A stretch of 64,000 nucleotides of DNA from Falsiroseomonas sp050563525 (GTDB lineage Bacteria; Pseudomonadota; Alphaproteobacteria; Acetobacterales; Acetobacteraceae), in assembly GCF_050563525.1 (NCBI RefSeq), contig NZ_JBNXUN010000009.1, positions 124,001 through 188,000 of the forward strand, given 5' to 3'. The notes beneath the pieces were generated by a model, which was given only the letters and a program-made list of their open reading frames with translations, did no database searches and was not told where the DNA came from. Made by a program: the position numbers and the translations under genes. Within the stretch, counting starts at the first letter, position 1; each line of letters starts with the position of its first letter. Positions 23,435 through 32,255 of this stretch are shown here, piece by piece.

Positions 23435-23531
23435 ACAAGAAACTTTGTAACAGACGAAGCGAAGTCACGGCGCAATATGGCCGTGGCAGGGTCCGGTCCC
23501 GTCAAGCCACCTGCCACAGGACCTGCCGAAG

Positions 23532-24023
23532 ATGCGCCTCGCCCTGCTTCCGTTTCTCGCCCTGCTGACCGCCGGACCCGCCGCGGCGCAGCAATACTGG
23601 CTGCCAAACGGCCCCGGCGGCACCACCTGGAACAACCCGCAAGGCTCGCTCCAGGGCACCATCAACGAGCACATGCTCCAGCGCCACATGCAGCAGCGCC
23701 AGTGGGAAAGACAGCGCCAGTCGGGCGTGGCGCCCGCCGCCACGCGAGCGCCCGACCCGTCGTTTCGGCTGGTGAATGGCGGCAACCGGACGATCAGGGA
23801 AGTCTATGTCTCCCCAAGCACCGACCGGAACTGGGGCCCGGATCGCCTCGGCACCGCTGTCGTGCCGCCCGGCCAGCGCTTTGTCATCGGCCTGCCACGG
23901 GGCGCCTGCGTCAACGACCTGCGCATCGTCTTCGCCGATGGCCGCGCCGAGGAGCATCGGCAGCTGGATACCTGCCGCCTGACCGACGTGACGGTGAACG
24001 AGCGGGGTAAAGCCGCGAACTGA
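23532..24023 (+). CDS. Small secreted protein of unknown function
   Basis: This is a 163-residue protein with a clear signal peptide (residues 1-19, ending AAAQ). A glutamine- and methionine-rich stretch follows (HMLQRHMQQRQWERQRQ), then a compact C-terminal domain of about 75 residues (FRLVNGGNRTIREVYVSP...). The C-terminal part, with a conserved-looking NGG...REVYVSP...W..D.LG block and two cysteines (CVNDLRIVF and CRLTDV), recalls small periplasmic domains common in Rhodospirillales. I cannot name a function. It stands alone, about 100 bases after the kinase cassette. Confidence 0.65.
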   Translation: MRLALLPFLALLTAGPAAAQQYWLPNGPGGTTWNNPQGSLQGTINEHMLQRHMQQRQWERQRQSGVAPAATRAPDPSFRLVNGGNRTIREVYVSPSTDRNWGPDRLGTAVVPPGQRFVIGLPRGACVNDLRIVFADGRAEEHRQLDTCRLTDVTVNERGKAAN

Positions 24024-24140
24024 AACAGGCGGCAGGCTGCGGCGGATCAACTACGCGCGAGACCCGTCCATGACCGCAGGATCGCTGCATAGTAGCTTCG
24101 AAGACGACGATGTGCACGTACTGGAAATGAGGTCCCAGCC

Positions 24141-24785
24141 ATGCTGCATCAACAATCTCCACAAAGTAATCAAGCTCGCCGCATGAGACCGCTGCGATGG
24201 CTGATACTAGCCGTCGGGGGAGCCGCTCTCGCAGGCCCGGCGACAGCCGCGCCCATCGCCTGGAACTACTCCGGCTATGTCGATTTTGGTGGCGTCGCGG
24301 GATACGCGTCTATCGGCGACCCGGTCACGGGCTCCATTATATTCGACCCCGCCACCGCGCCCGCCTCACCCGGCCGGTTCGACCTGCCAAGTGGGCTCAT
24401 CAACCTGACTGCCGGCAACCTGGCGATCCAGGCGGAGGATCTCACGGCGACCATCGGCGCGACAGGCATCGTGCTGACCTTCTCGGCACTGGTGCCGCCA
24501 ATGTCGCTGCCATCGCTGTACAACGGTCGCCTGACCATCAGCTTCCACTACAACCTGCTGCTTGATCCTTCGGTCCTGCCGTCAACGCCACCGTTCGGCG
24601 CGGAGAAGCTTCTGTTCCTCAGCTACGAGACCGCGCCATCGGGTGGCGAGTCCAGGATCCTTTCCGCCACGCTGACAGGCCTTTCCGGGCCAACGCCCGT
24701 GCCGGAACCAGCGTCGGCACTCCTTCTCGGCTCGGGGCTGCTCGGTCTGATCGGCTTGCGGAGGCTCGCCTCCGCGCCACGATAG
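24141..24785 (+). CDS. PEP-CTERM sorting-domain protein
   Basis: This 214-residue secreted protein has a signal peptide near residues 15-37 and a C-terminal PEP-CTERM anchor: VPEPAS at about 187-192, then a hydrophobic helix and the basic end GLRRLASAPR. PEP-CTERM proteins are cut and anchored or released by an exosortase, typically in exopolysaccharide-producing bacteria. The central region (NYSGYVDFGG...DPVTGSIIFDP) resembles other short PEP-CTERM cargo. I chose the ATG at 24141, which has GAGG eight bases upstream, over the ATG at 24183. No exosortase gene lies in this window. Confidence 0.85.
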   Translation: MLHQQSPQSNQARRMRPLRWLILAVGGAALAGPATAAPIAWNYSGYVDFGGVAGYASIGDPVTGSIIFDPATAPASPGRFDLPSGLINLTAGNLAIQAEDLTATIGATGIVLTFSALVPPMSLPSLYNGRLTISFHYNLLLDPSVLPSTPPFGAEKLLFLSYETAPSGGESRILSATLTGLSGPTPVPEPASALLLGSGLLGLIGLRRLASAPR

Positions 24786-24825
24786 CGAAGCGTCCCGAGC
24801 AAAGTGCGTCGGTGGCGATCACGCT

Positions 24826-26010
24826 CTAGCGCCACCACCGCCGCGTCAGCGCCAAGGCCAGCACGCCCTCCGCGCCGATCAGCGCCGTGGCGGTGGAGGC
24901 GCCGAGCCAGTTCGCCATCAGGCCGAGATGCAGGAAGCCCAGCAGGCCTAGCCCAATGCAGGCGGAGAGCACGCCGAGTGCGCGGCTGCGCAGTTCGGGC
25001 GGCGCCGTGGTGTAGACCAGGGTCGCCTGCATCGAGGCAAATCCGGCGCTGCCCACGCCGACCAGCAGCAGCGCAACGGCCGCGGGCACCGGCTGCCCGA
25101 CGAGGGCGAAGACCACGTACATGCCGCAGAACATCGCCGCACCCCCGGCATAGATCGCGCGGTACCAGCGCGGCCGCACCAGCGGCACCAGCAGCGCGGC
25201 GCCGATCAGCGCGCCGAGGCCATCCATCCCCGCCAGCAGCCCGACCCCATCGGCGCCGAGCCGCAGGTCCTCCTGCCCGATCACCGGCACCATGCTGCCG
25301 GCCGGCCAGCCGAAAAGGTTGAAGATCAGCGTCACCACCATCACGCCGGCCATGCCCGGCGTGCGCAGCACCAGGCCGAAGCTGTCCCGCATCTCCCGCA
25401 GCACGGACCCGCGCGGCGGCAGCACGGTGCTGCGATGCGCCAGCCGCAGCGCCGCCACCGCCGCCGCCGCATACAGCACCAGCGACAGCATGAAGGGCGC
25501 ACCCACGCCCGCCGCCGCCAGGATGGTGCCGCCGAGCGCCGGGCCGGCGATGCGGCTGGCATTGTTCGCCACCACATCCATGGAAACCGCGGTGGCCATG
25601 CGGTGCGCACCGACAACTTCGCCCAGCATCATCCGCCGCACCGGATTGTCGGCGCCCCAGACGATACCGGCGACGAAGCTCGCCACCGCCAGGTGCCACA
25701 CTGCCAGCATGTCCGCCTGCGCCAGCAGCGCCAGCACCGCCGCGGAGGCCGCCTGCACCACCAGCATCAGGATCAACGCGGAGCGGCGTTGCACCCGGTC
25801 CGCCGCGACGCCGAGGAAGGCGCCGAACAGCCCCATCGGCAGCAGCCGCAGCAGCGTCATCAGGGCGACCAGAAAGGCGGAGTGCGTCTGCTGCCAGACC
25901 ACCACGCCGATCACCAGCATCTCCAGCCAGCGGGCGACGGACACCAGCAGCCCCACCAGCAGGATGCGCCGGAAATCCGGCACCCCCAGCACCCCCGCCC
26001 GCACTTGCAA
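24826..26010 (-). CDS. MFS transporter (EntS-like)
   Basis: This is a major facilitator superfamily protein of about 394 residues with twelve hydrophobic helices. The loop motif GVAADRVQRRSALIL between helices 2 and 3 matches the MFS signature, and the ADNPVRRMMLGEVV stretch is common in the EntS/MFS_3 group of exporters. The substrate cannot be read from sequence. The first in-frame start is TTG at 26010; a GTG two codons later is equally possible, and neither has a clear ribosome-binding site. It lies 60 bases downstream of the malonyl-CoA decarboxylase gene on the same strand. Confidence 0.82.
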   Translation of the reverse strand: MQVRAGVLGVPDFRRILLVGLLVSVARWLEMLVIGVVVWQQTHSAFLVALMTLLRLLPMGLFGAFLGVAADRVQRRSALILMLVVQAASAAVLALLAQADMLAVWHLAVASFVAGIVWGADNPVRRMMLGEVVGAHRMATAVSMDVVANNASRIAGPALGGTILAAAGVGAPFMLSLVLYAAAAVAALRLAHRSTVLPPRGSVLREMRDSFGLVLRTPGMAGVMVVTLIFNLFGWPAGSMVPVIGQEDLRLGADGVGLLAGMDGLGALIGAALLVPLVRPRWYRAIYAGGAAMFCGMYVVFALVGQPVPAAVALLLVGVGSAGFASMQATLVYTTAPPELRSRALGVLSACIGLGLLGFLHLGLMANWLGASTATALIGAEGVLALALTRRWWR

Positions 26011-26070
26011 GTTACTGTCCCGACGTTTCCGCCGACGATCCTTGCAGCCGCGCGCGGCGCGCTCAACCCG

Positions 26071-27510
26071 TCAGACGAAACCCTTGGCCAGCTTGCGCAC
26101 GGCGGGGGATGCCGCACGCTTGCCCTCGCCGGCGTAGCTCTCGTGGTAGTCCTCGATCTTCTCCGGGTCGTAGCGGTAGTTCACCATCAGCCCGCAGGAC
26201 TCCCGGAAACCCTTCTCCGAGGTATCGCCGCGCCAGTTCAGCCGCTCCACCCGGGCGCCGTTGGAAAGGTGGAAATGCGCCACCGGGTCGCGCGCCCGCT
26301 TGGGGTTGCGTCCCGATTCCGCCAGCAGGTAGCGCGCGCAGGCGCGCAGCAGGATCGGCTCCAGCCCCTTCGAGGTCGCCTCCACCCGCGCCCAGCCGCG
26401 CCGCGCGATCAGCCGCCGCAGGGTTTGCGTGGCGCTCTCGCCATCGCCCTTGCCAGCCTCCACGCCCGGCGCCACCAGCGCCAGGTCGGGCGGTGCGGCG
26501 GCGCGCAGCGCATTCGCCTCATCCTCCGTCAGCAGCGTCGTATCGCCGGCCTCCAGCCGTTCCTCCAGCCAGGTGCGGAAGCCGGGGATGGGGGACAGGG
26601 TGGCGAAGCAGTCCAGGTTGCGGAACTCGACGGACAGCAGCTCCACCACCCGCTTGATCAGGAAGTTGCCGAAGGAGATGCCATCCAGCCCGCGCTGGCA
26701 GTTGTTGATCGAGTAGAACACGGCAGTGTCGGCGACGCGCGCATCCAGCAGCGGCGCCTTCTCGTCCAGCAACGCCTGCACGTTGGCGGCCATGCCCTCC
26801 ACCAGCGCGACCTCGACGAAGATCAGCGGCTCGTTCGGCATGCGTGGATGGAAGAAGGCGTAGCAGCGGCGATCCGAATCCAACCGGTTCTTCAGGTCGC
26901 GCCAGCTGCGGATGCGGTGCACCGCCTCGTACTGCACCAGCTTCTCCAGCAGCTCCGCCGGCGAGGACCAGTCGACGCGGCGCAGCTCCAGGAAGCCGAC
27001 ATCGAACCAGCTCGCCAGCAGCCCGCGCAGATCGGCCTCCAGCGCCTCCAGCATCGCATCGCCGCGCATCCGCGCCATCAAATCCGCGCGCAGCTCCACC
27101 AGGAACTTCACGCCGTCGGGGATGGTGGTGAACTGCGTCAGCAGCCGCAGGCGCGGCGGCTCCAGAACCCGGCGCAGCTTGGCCTTGGCGGTGGCCCGGG
27201 CCTCCGCATCCTGCGCCGCCGCCACGGCTTCCCAGGCCTTCGCCACCGCCGCCGAATCCGAATCGAAGCCGGCCAGCGCGCGCAGGAACTCGCCGCGCTG
27301 CGCGTGGTCGCCGGCCAGGTAGCTCTGCGCCAGCCGCGCGGCGCGAGACCGTGCCGAAACCTCGCCGCCACGCGCATCCAGACAGGCGCGCATCTGGGTC
27401 GCGATGCCCTCGCCCTCGCCCGGCGCCGAGGACGCGATGTCCCGCCAGAGCGATGTCACGCGCCGCAGCGCGCGGTCGATGAATCCGGGCGGGGCGGCGA
27501 CGTCGGACAT
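26071..27510 (-). CDS. Malonyl-CoA decarboxylase
   Basis: This 479-residue enzyme converts malonyl-CoA to acetyl-CoA and CO2. Family blocks include FFHPRMPNEPLIFVEVAL, AVFYSINNCQRGLDGISFGNFLIK and FATLSPIPGFRTWLEERL, and the C-terminal HFHLSNGARVERLNWRGD segment contains the likely catalytic histidine. The helical N-terminal domain is complete. I chose the ATG at 27510 (MSDVAAPPG) with an AGG site upstream; a GTG immediately before it is in frame. In rhizobia the gene (matA) sits with malonate uptake and malonyl-CoA synthetase genes. Those are absent here, so the role may be recycling malonyl-CoA. Confidence 0.92.
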   Translation of the reverse strand: MSDVAAPPGFIDRALRRVTSLWRDIASSAPGEGEGIATQMRACLDARGGEVSARSRAARLAQSYLAGDHAQRGEFLRALAGFDSDSAAVAKAWEAVAAAQDAEARATAKAKLRRVLEPPRLRLLTQFTTIPDGVKFLVELRADLMARMRGDAMLEALEADLRGLLASWFDVGFLELRRVDWSSPAELLEKLVQYEAVHRIRSWRDLKNRLDSDRRCYAFFHPRMPNEPLIFVEVALVEGMAANVQALLDEKAPLLDARVADTAVFYSINNCQRGLDGISFGNFLIKRVVELLSVEFRNLDCFATLSPIPGFRTWLEERLEAGDTTLLTEDEANALRAAAPPDLALVAPGVEAGKGDGESATQTLRRLIARRGWARVEATSKGLEPILLRACARYLLAESGRNPKRARDPVAHFHLSNGARVERLNWRGDTSEKGFRESCGLMVNYRYDPEKIEDYHESYAGEGKRAASPAVRKLAKGFV

Positions 27511-27531
27511 CACGCAACCTTTCAGCGTATT

Positions 27532-28971
27532 TCAGGAACCATGCCCGACTCCTTTGGGAAGGTCGAGCAACATTGCCGCCAGCACGGCCGGCATCGCATC
27601 CGGCAGATCCTCCGCCAGCAGCCCGGGCCCAAGGCGTTGCGCCGCAGCCCCGTGCAGGTGGCAGGCGCAGCACGCGGCCTCGAAGGCGGGCATCCCCTGC
27701 GCCAGCAATCCGGCGACGAGGCCCGCCAGCACATCGCCGGTGCCGCCCGTCGCCAGCCAGGGCGGCGCGTTGGCATTGATCGCCGCGCGGCCATCCGGCG
27801 CCGCCACGATACTGTCCGCACCTTTCAGGATGATGACCGCGCCGGTGGCCCGCGCCGCGGAACGCACCGCCGCCAGCCGATCCTCCCCAGGCGGGCCGAA
27901 CACGGCGGCAAATTCGCCGGCGTGGGGCGTCAGCACGGTGCATCCCGCCAGCGCCGAGGGCTCGCCCGCAGCCGCCCGCAACGCACCTGCATCCGCCACC
28001 ACCCGCCGGCCTGCCGTCACCGCCCCGCGCAGGGCCTGGAGCGTTCCCGCATCCGGCGGCAGGCCAGGGCCGAGGACCCAGGTGCCGATCCGCGCATCCG
28101 CCAGCAGCGGCGCGGCATCACCCTCGGCAACCATCACCCCCGGATCGCCGGCCCGCAACACCGCGGCCGTCGCAGCGTCGGCCGCCAGGATGGTCAGCAG
28201 CCCCGCCCCCGCCCGCCGTGCCGCGGTCGCGACCAGTCGCGCGGCCCCCGTCATCGCCGGACCGGCCCGCACCGCGGCATGCCCGCGCGCATATTTGTGG
28301 TCCGAGGCCCCCGGCACCGGCAGCCGCCACAGCGCCGGCCCGTTGCGGAAGGTCCGCAAGCCCAGGCCCGGCAGCACGGAGGCAGGCAGGCCGATATCAG
28401 CCAGCACCACCTCGCCGCACAGCGCCCGGCCGGGCAGCAGCAGGTGTCCCGGCTTCAGCCGGAAGAAGGTCACCGTGAGCATCGCACGAGGTGCGAAGCC
28501 GCGCACCGCGCCGGTTGCGCCATCGAGCCCGGAGGGCACGTCCACCGCCACCACCTCGCGCGCCGCCGCCAGAACCTCCGCCACCTTCCCTGTCACCGGG
28601 CGTGCCAGCCCGGCGCCGAACACCGCATCCACCACAAGCGCGGCGCGCGCTGCCTCCACCGTGGTGAACGGCACGACCGGACCGCGCCAGCGCGCCGCCA
28701 TGGCCGCCGCATCGCCTCCGGAAGGCGGCGCCAGCACCGCCAGCCGCACGCCCCAGCCTGCATGGTCCAGCAGGCGCGCGACCACATAGCCGTCGCCGCC
28801 ATTGTTGCCCGGCCCGGCCAGAACCAGCACGGAGCGCGGCGGGTAACGGCGCAGGATCGCGCGCGCCACCGCCCGCCCCGCTGCCTCCATCAGCCGGAGT
28901 CCCGGCACCCCGGCCGCGTTTGCCGCCGCATCGGCGCGCGCCATTTCCTGCGGTGTCAGCAATTCGTGCAT
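27532..28971 (-). CDS. nnr: Bifunctional NAD(P)H-hydrate epimerase / ADP-dependent dehydratase
   Basis: This is a 479-residue metabolite-repair enzyme that restores NAD(P)H from its damaged hydrate. The N-terminal YjeF_N epimerase domain (about 1-210) holds GPGNNGGDGYV at residues 53-63 and DVPSGLDG. The C-terminal ribokinase-like dehydratase domain (about 225-475) holds LTPHAGEFA and the GTGDVLAG motif with D413. The fused arrangement is the usual bacterial form. The start is the ATG at 28971 (MHELLTPQEM). It lies 21 bases upstream of the malonyl-CoA decarboxylase gene, suggesting co-transcription. Confidence 0.95.
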   Translation of the reverse strand: MHELLTPQEMARADAAANAAGVPGLRLMEAAGRAVARAILRRYPPRSVLVLAGPGNNGGDGYVVARLLDHAGWGVRLAVLAPPSGGDAAAMAARWRGPVVPFTTVEAARAALVVDAVFGAGLARPVTGKVAEVLAAAREVVAVDVPSGLDGATGAVRGFAPRAMLTVTFFRLKPGHLLLPGRALCGEVVLADIGLPASVLPGLGLRTFRNGPALWRLPVPGASDHKYARGHAAVRAGPAMTGAARLVATAARRAGAGLLTILAADAATAAVLRAGDPGVMVAEGDAAPLLADARIGTWVLGPGLPPDAGTLQALRGAVTAGRRVVADAGALRAAAGEPSALAGCTVLTPHAGEFAAVFGPPGEDRLAAVRSAARATGAVIILKGADSIVAAPDGRAAINANAPPWLATGGTGDVLAGLVAGLLAQGMPAFEAACCACHLHGAAAQRLGPGLLAEDLPDAMPAVLAAMLLDLPKGVGHGS

Positions 28972-29037
28972 CACCGCAGCCTATCGCAGCACCCGTCACG
29001 AACGAACCCGCGACCGGTGCCGGGCGTTGACAACGTC

Positions 29038-29400
29038 ATGAAAGCCGCACTCCTCCTGCTTCCCGCCCTGGCGTTGCTGCCGCTGAGCCCCGCCACCGCC
29101 CAGCAGCTTGACCGCCAGCCCGCCGCCAGCTCGCAGCCGCCGCGCGTCGCGGTTCCGGGAGACCGCGCCGGGCCGCCCTCAGCCCCGGCACGTCCACCGG
29201 TCGGCGTCGGCACGCCGCGCACCCAGCCGCCGAGCACCCAGCCACCGCCCGGCCACCAAACCCTGCAGGCGCCGTCCGTTCCCGGCGCCGCGCGGCCCGA
29301 CCGCAGCGAAGGCATTACGGATTTCGGCCGCAGCCCGGTCCCGGATCGCCCCGGCGCCAGGCCCGATGCCTCGACCACCACGCCGCCGGACCGGCGCTGA
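29038..29400 (+). CDS. Proline-rich small secreted protein
   Basis: This 120-residue protein has a signal peptide (residues 1-21, ending ATAQ). The mature part is disordered, rich in proline, serine, alanine and arginine, with no recognised domain. The reading frame continues far upstream on the plus strand, but only this end has a signal peptide and sensible start (ATG at 29038). I cannot assign a function. It precedes the ParA-family gene by 61 bases. Confidence 0.5.
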   Translation: MKAALLLLPALALLPLSPATAQQLDRQPAASSQPPRVAVPGDRAGPPSAPARPPVGVGTPRTQPPSTQPPPGHQTLQAPSVPGAARPDRSEGITDFGRSPVPDRPGARPDASTTTPPDRR

Positions 29401-29461
29401 ACGGGACCGCCGAGGTGCAACCTGTTAGGCTTCGCACTCACTCTTTCGCGGAGTCGCAGGC

Positions 29462-30097
29462 ATGGCCTTCGTCGTGGCGGTGGCGCAGCGCAAGGGCGGC
29501 GCCGGCAAATCCACTCTCAGCGCCAACCTTGCGACGGCGCTGGCGGGCCAGGGCTTGCGCGTCGCATTGCTCGATACCGACCCGCAGCAGACCCTGACCC
29601 GCTGGGCCGATGAGCGCAGCCGGGCCGGCCCCCGCGCCCTGCCGCTGCACCTCGATGCACCGGCCGGCTGGCGCCTGCCCGCCGCGCTGGACAAGTTGCG
29701 GCGCGGCCAGGACGTGGTGCTGCTGGACACGCCACCGCATGCCGACACCGACGCGCGCATCGCCATCCGCAACGCCGACCTGGTGCTGGTCCCGTTGCAG
29801 CCCTCCTCCGCCGATCTCTGGGCCATGGATGCGACGCTCGACCTCGCGCGCGGAGAAAAACGCCGGACGGCCATCGCGCTGAACCGCGCGCCGGCCAGCG
29901 GCCGCCTGCTGGCGCAGATCCTTGCCGAGCTCGGGCGCCGCGACCTGACCCTGCTGAGTCCGGCCATCGGCAACCGCACCGGCATCGCCCAGGCCTTCGC
30001 CGCCGGGCTTGGGGTCACCGAATCCGCGCCGAAATCCGTCGCCGCGGCCGAGATGCGGGCCCTCGCCGAGGCCTTGATGGCATCGCGGCAGGGTTAG
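29462..30097 (+). CDS. ParA-family ATPase, orphan
   Basis: This is a 211-residue MinD/ParA-type ATPase. The deviant Walker A motif KGGAGKST is at residues 11-18, a Walker B-like segment DVVLLDTPP follows, and LLDTDPQQT marks the A' motif. Short ParA proteins without an N-terminal DNA-binding domain position plasmids, chemoreceptors or other cargo. There is no parB or parS-like gene beside it, so its cargo is unknown. The chromosomal parAB pair would normally sit near the replication origin; this copy is separate from that. The ATG has a GGAG site 11 bases upstream. Confidence 0.85.
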   Translation: MAFVVAVAQRKGGAGKSTLSANLATALAGQGLRVALLDTDPQQTLTRWADERSRAGPRALPLHLDAPAGWRLPAALDKLRRGQDVVLLDTPPHADTDARIAIRNADLVLVPLQPSSADLWAMDATLDLARGEKRRTAIALNRAPASGRLLAQILAELGRRDLTLLSPAIGNRTGIAQAFAAGLGVTESAPKSVAAAEMRALAEALMASRQG

Positions 30098-30167
30098 CGC
30101 GCACCGCCCCTTTCCAGCCGCCGCGCAGTATGGCCACTTCCCGCCCCGGCACAGGAGGCGCGGCGGT

Positions 30168-30692
30168 ATGGCGAAGGCGGCGAAGGGCAGGACGACACGG
30201 CCGAAAAGTCTTTCCGCGGCCGCGAGCCCGCCCGATTTGCCCCGCGATGCGCCACGGGGAATGGCCGAGGACACCGGCATCGAAATCTCGGAGGACACCT
30301 TCCCTGAACTCGACGCCGTCGCCGCCATCCAGCGCGGCCTGCACACCTTCAACCAGGAAATGGGCGGCCCCTACGACCGCGAACCTGTCACCCTGCTGGC
30401 CCGCGGGCCGGATGGCGGCACGCGCGGCGGCCTGCTCGGGATGACCTTCTGGGGCTGGCTGTTCGTCGACTGGCTCTGGCTCTCGCGCGAATCCCGCGGC
30501 AAGGGCGTCGGCACCGAACTGCTGCTGCGCGCCGAGGCCATTGCGCGGGAACGCGGCTGCGGGCAGGCCTATACCGACACCTTCAGCTTCCAGAACCCCG
30601 GCTTCTGGCAGCGCAACGGCTATGTCGAGTTCGGCCGGCTGGACGGCATGCCGGCCGGCCATTCCCGCGTCTGGTTCAGGAAGACCCTCTGA
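30168..30692 (+). CDS. GNAT-family N-acetyltransferase
   Basis: This is a 174-residue acetyltransferase. The acetyl-CoA-binding motif A is SRGKGVGTELLLRAEAIARERG (second half of the protein), followed by FSFQNPGFWQRNGYVEFGRLDG, typical of motif B. The substrate is not predictable. The N-terminal 31 residues are basic and probably disordered; an internal ATG (MAEDTGIEIS) could also be used, but AGGAGG lies nine bases before the annotated ATG. It sits between the ParA and sulfotransferase-like genes on the same strand. Confidence 0.85.
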   Translation: MAKAAKGRTTRPKSLSAAASPPDLPRDAPRGMAEDTGIEISEDTFPELDAVAAIQRGLHTFNQEMGGPYDREPVTLLARGPDGGTRGGLLGMTFWGWLFVDWLWLSRESRGKGVGTELLLRAEAIARERGCGQAYTDTFSFQNPGFWQRNGYVEFGRLDGMPAGHSRVWFRKTL

Positions 30693-30705
30693 CCGCAAGC
30701 GCCCA

Positions 30706-31998
30706 ATGAAGCCCGACCTCCTCCTGCATATCGGCCAGTCGAAGACCGGTACCTCCTCGATCCAGCGGGTGCTCGGCGCGCGGCGGGCGGCGCTGGCCAG
30801 GCTCGGCGTCTGCTACCCGGCCTCCCCCGGCTGGGCCAACCATGGGATGCTGCCGGCTTCGCTGGTGCCGCTGTCGCGCCTCGGGCACTTCAACCCCGCG
30901 CTGTGGGACGGCATCGGCGCGGAAGCGCGGCTGTCCCGCTTCCGCCGCGAGTTCCAGGCCGAGATGTCGGGGCTGCCGGCGACGACACGCCTCGTCATCC
31001 TGTCGGCCGAGCAGTGCGGCGGGCTCCTCGACACGCGCGAACTCATCACCGCGCTGCGCGACCTGCTGGCCCCGCATGTCGGCCGCATGCGCGTGGTGAT
31101 CTACCTGCGCCGCCAGGACCAGCACGCCGCCAGCGGCTACACTCAGGCGCTGCGCGTCGCCCATGTCGGCCCGCCGATGCTGCCGCGGCACGGACCGGAG
31201 GCGCTACCGCACTACGACTATGCCCGGCAGCTGGACGACTGGGCCGGCGTGTTCGGGGAGGATGCCATGCTGCCCCGCATCTTCGAGCGTCCGCGGCTGC
31301 TGAACGGCGACGCCGTCGACGACTTCCTGGCGCTGGCCGAAGTGCCGTTGCAGGTGCCGGCCGAGGATCCGGACCGGCAATCGAACCTATCCCTGACCCC
31401 GGGCGGCATCGACCTGGTGCGGGCCATGGGCCAGCATCTCAAGGCCTCCCCCGCCGGACTCACCGCCGCCTCGCCCCTTTGGCGCCGCTTCACCCAGGCG
31501 GCGTCGGAAGCACTGCCGGGCCGCGGCTGGCGCCCGCATCCCGCGGAGGCCGCGGCGTTCCTCGCGCGCTTTGAGCAGGTGAACGAGGCGGTGCGCCGCC
31601 GCTGGTTCCCGGACCAGCCGACCCTGTTCGAGCCGCTCGAGCCGTCTGCCACGCCGCCACCTGCGGGCCCGCCGCCCCTCGACCCGGAGGCGGCACTGGA
31701 GGCCGCTTGCATCCTGCTGGAGCAGGACCTGCGCGCCGCCGCGTTGCGCGAGGCGAACCAGCTGGCGCAGATCGGCGCGCTGCACGCCCGGCTTGGCGAG
31801 GCGCCACAGGCCATGGCGGCCCTGCGTGCGGCTATCCGGGCGGTGCCGGATCATCCGATGGCCCAGCAGCACCTGGCCGAAGCGGCGCTGCGGGCGGGTG
31901 ATCGCGCCGGCGCGGAAGCGCATCTGGCCGTGCTGCGCCGCGCCCATCCCGACCACGCCGCGACGGCCCGCGTCGAACGGCTGCTGACACTCGCATAG
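30706..31998 (+). CDS. Sulfotransferase-like protein with C-terminal TPR region
   Basis: This is a 430-residue protein. Its N-terminus, LLLHIGQSKTGTSSIQ (residues 5-20), fits the 5'-phosphosulfate-binding loop of PAPS-dependent sulfotransferases. Further blocks (VVIYLRRQDQHAASGYTQAL) match the 3'-phosphate-binding region used by the family. The C-terminal 110 residues form tetratricopeptide-like helices (LAQIGALHARLGEAPQAMAALRAAI). Sulfotransferases with TPR regions are common in marine and soil alphaproteobacteria, but the acceptor is unknown. Thirteen bases separate it from the acetyltransferase gene. Confidence 0.75.
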   Translation: MKPDLLLHIGQSKTGTSSIQRVLGARRAALARLGVCYPASPGWANHGMLPASLVPLSRLGHFNPALWDGIGAEARLSRFRREFQAEMSGLPATTRLVILSAEQCGGLLDTRELITALRDLLAPHVGRMRVVIYLRRQDQHAASGYTQALRVAHVGPPMLPRHGPEALPHYDYARQLDDWAGVFGEDAMLPRIFERPRLLNGDAVDDFLALAEVPLQVPAEDPDRQSNLSLTPGGIDLVRAMGQHLKASPAGLTAASPLWRRFTQAASEALPGRGWRPHPAEAAAFLARFEQVNEAVRRRWFPDQPTLFEPLEPSATPPPAGPPPLDPEAALEAACILLEQDLRAAALREANQLAQIGALHARLGEAPQAMAALRAAIRAVPDHPMAQQHLAEAALRAGDRAGAEAHLAVLRRAHPDHAATARVERLLTLA

Positions 31999-32075
31999 CC
32001 CTGGAAGCACCCGCGGAACGGCCATGAACCCGGCCGTGGCAGGTGGCGTTTTCCCCTGGCCAAGGAGGAAATGCC

Positions 32076-32237
32076 ATGAGCTACAGCACCACGACCACCA
32101 ACCGCACCGACCATCGCAGCGACGACATGCACCGCGACATCCAGAAGTACCGGCACCCCATGATCTTCCCCGGCATCGCCGGCGCGGCGATCGTGGCCGT
32201 CCTGCTGATGTACGTGCTGGAGCGCGCCTTCAACTGA
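32076..32237 (+). CDS. Small single-pass membrane protein
   Basis: This is a 53-residue protein with a hydrophilic, threonine-rich N-terminus and one transmembrane helix (about residues 30-50, FPGIAGAAIVAVLLMYVLERAF). An AAGGAGG site lies seven bases before the ATG, which is strong support for translation. No family was recognised. It follows the sulfotransferase-like gene by 77 bases, in which a weak inverted repeat (acggcc/ggccgt) is present. Confidence 0.65.
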   Translation: MSYSTTTTNRTDHRSDDMHRDIQKYRHPMIFPGIAGAAIVAVLLMYVLERAFN

Positions 32238-32255
32238 GCACGGTGGGGGCGTTGC

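Noticed and set aside
25435..29037. Very long open frame on the plus strand (over 1200 codons) opposite the MFS, malonyl-CoA decarboxylase and Nnr genes
   Set aside because: It is opposite three recognisable genes, reads as low-complexity His/Arg/Gln-rich sequence and lacks a domain. Only its last 120 codons, with their own start and signal peptide, are kept.
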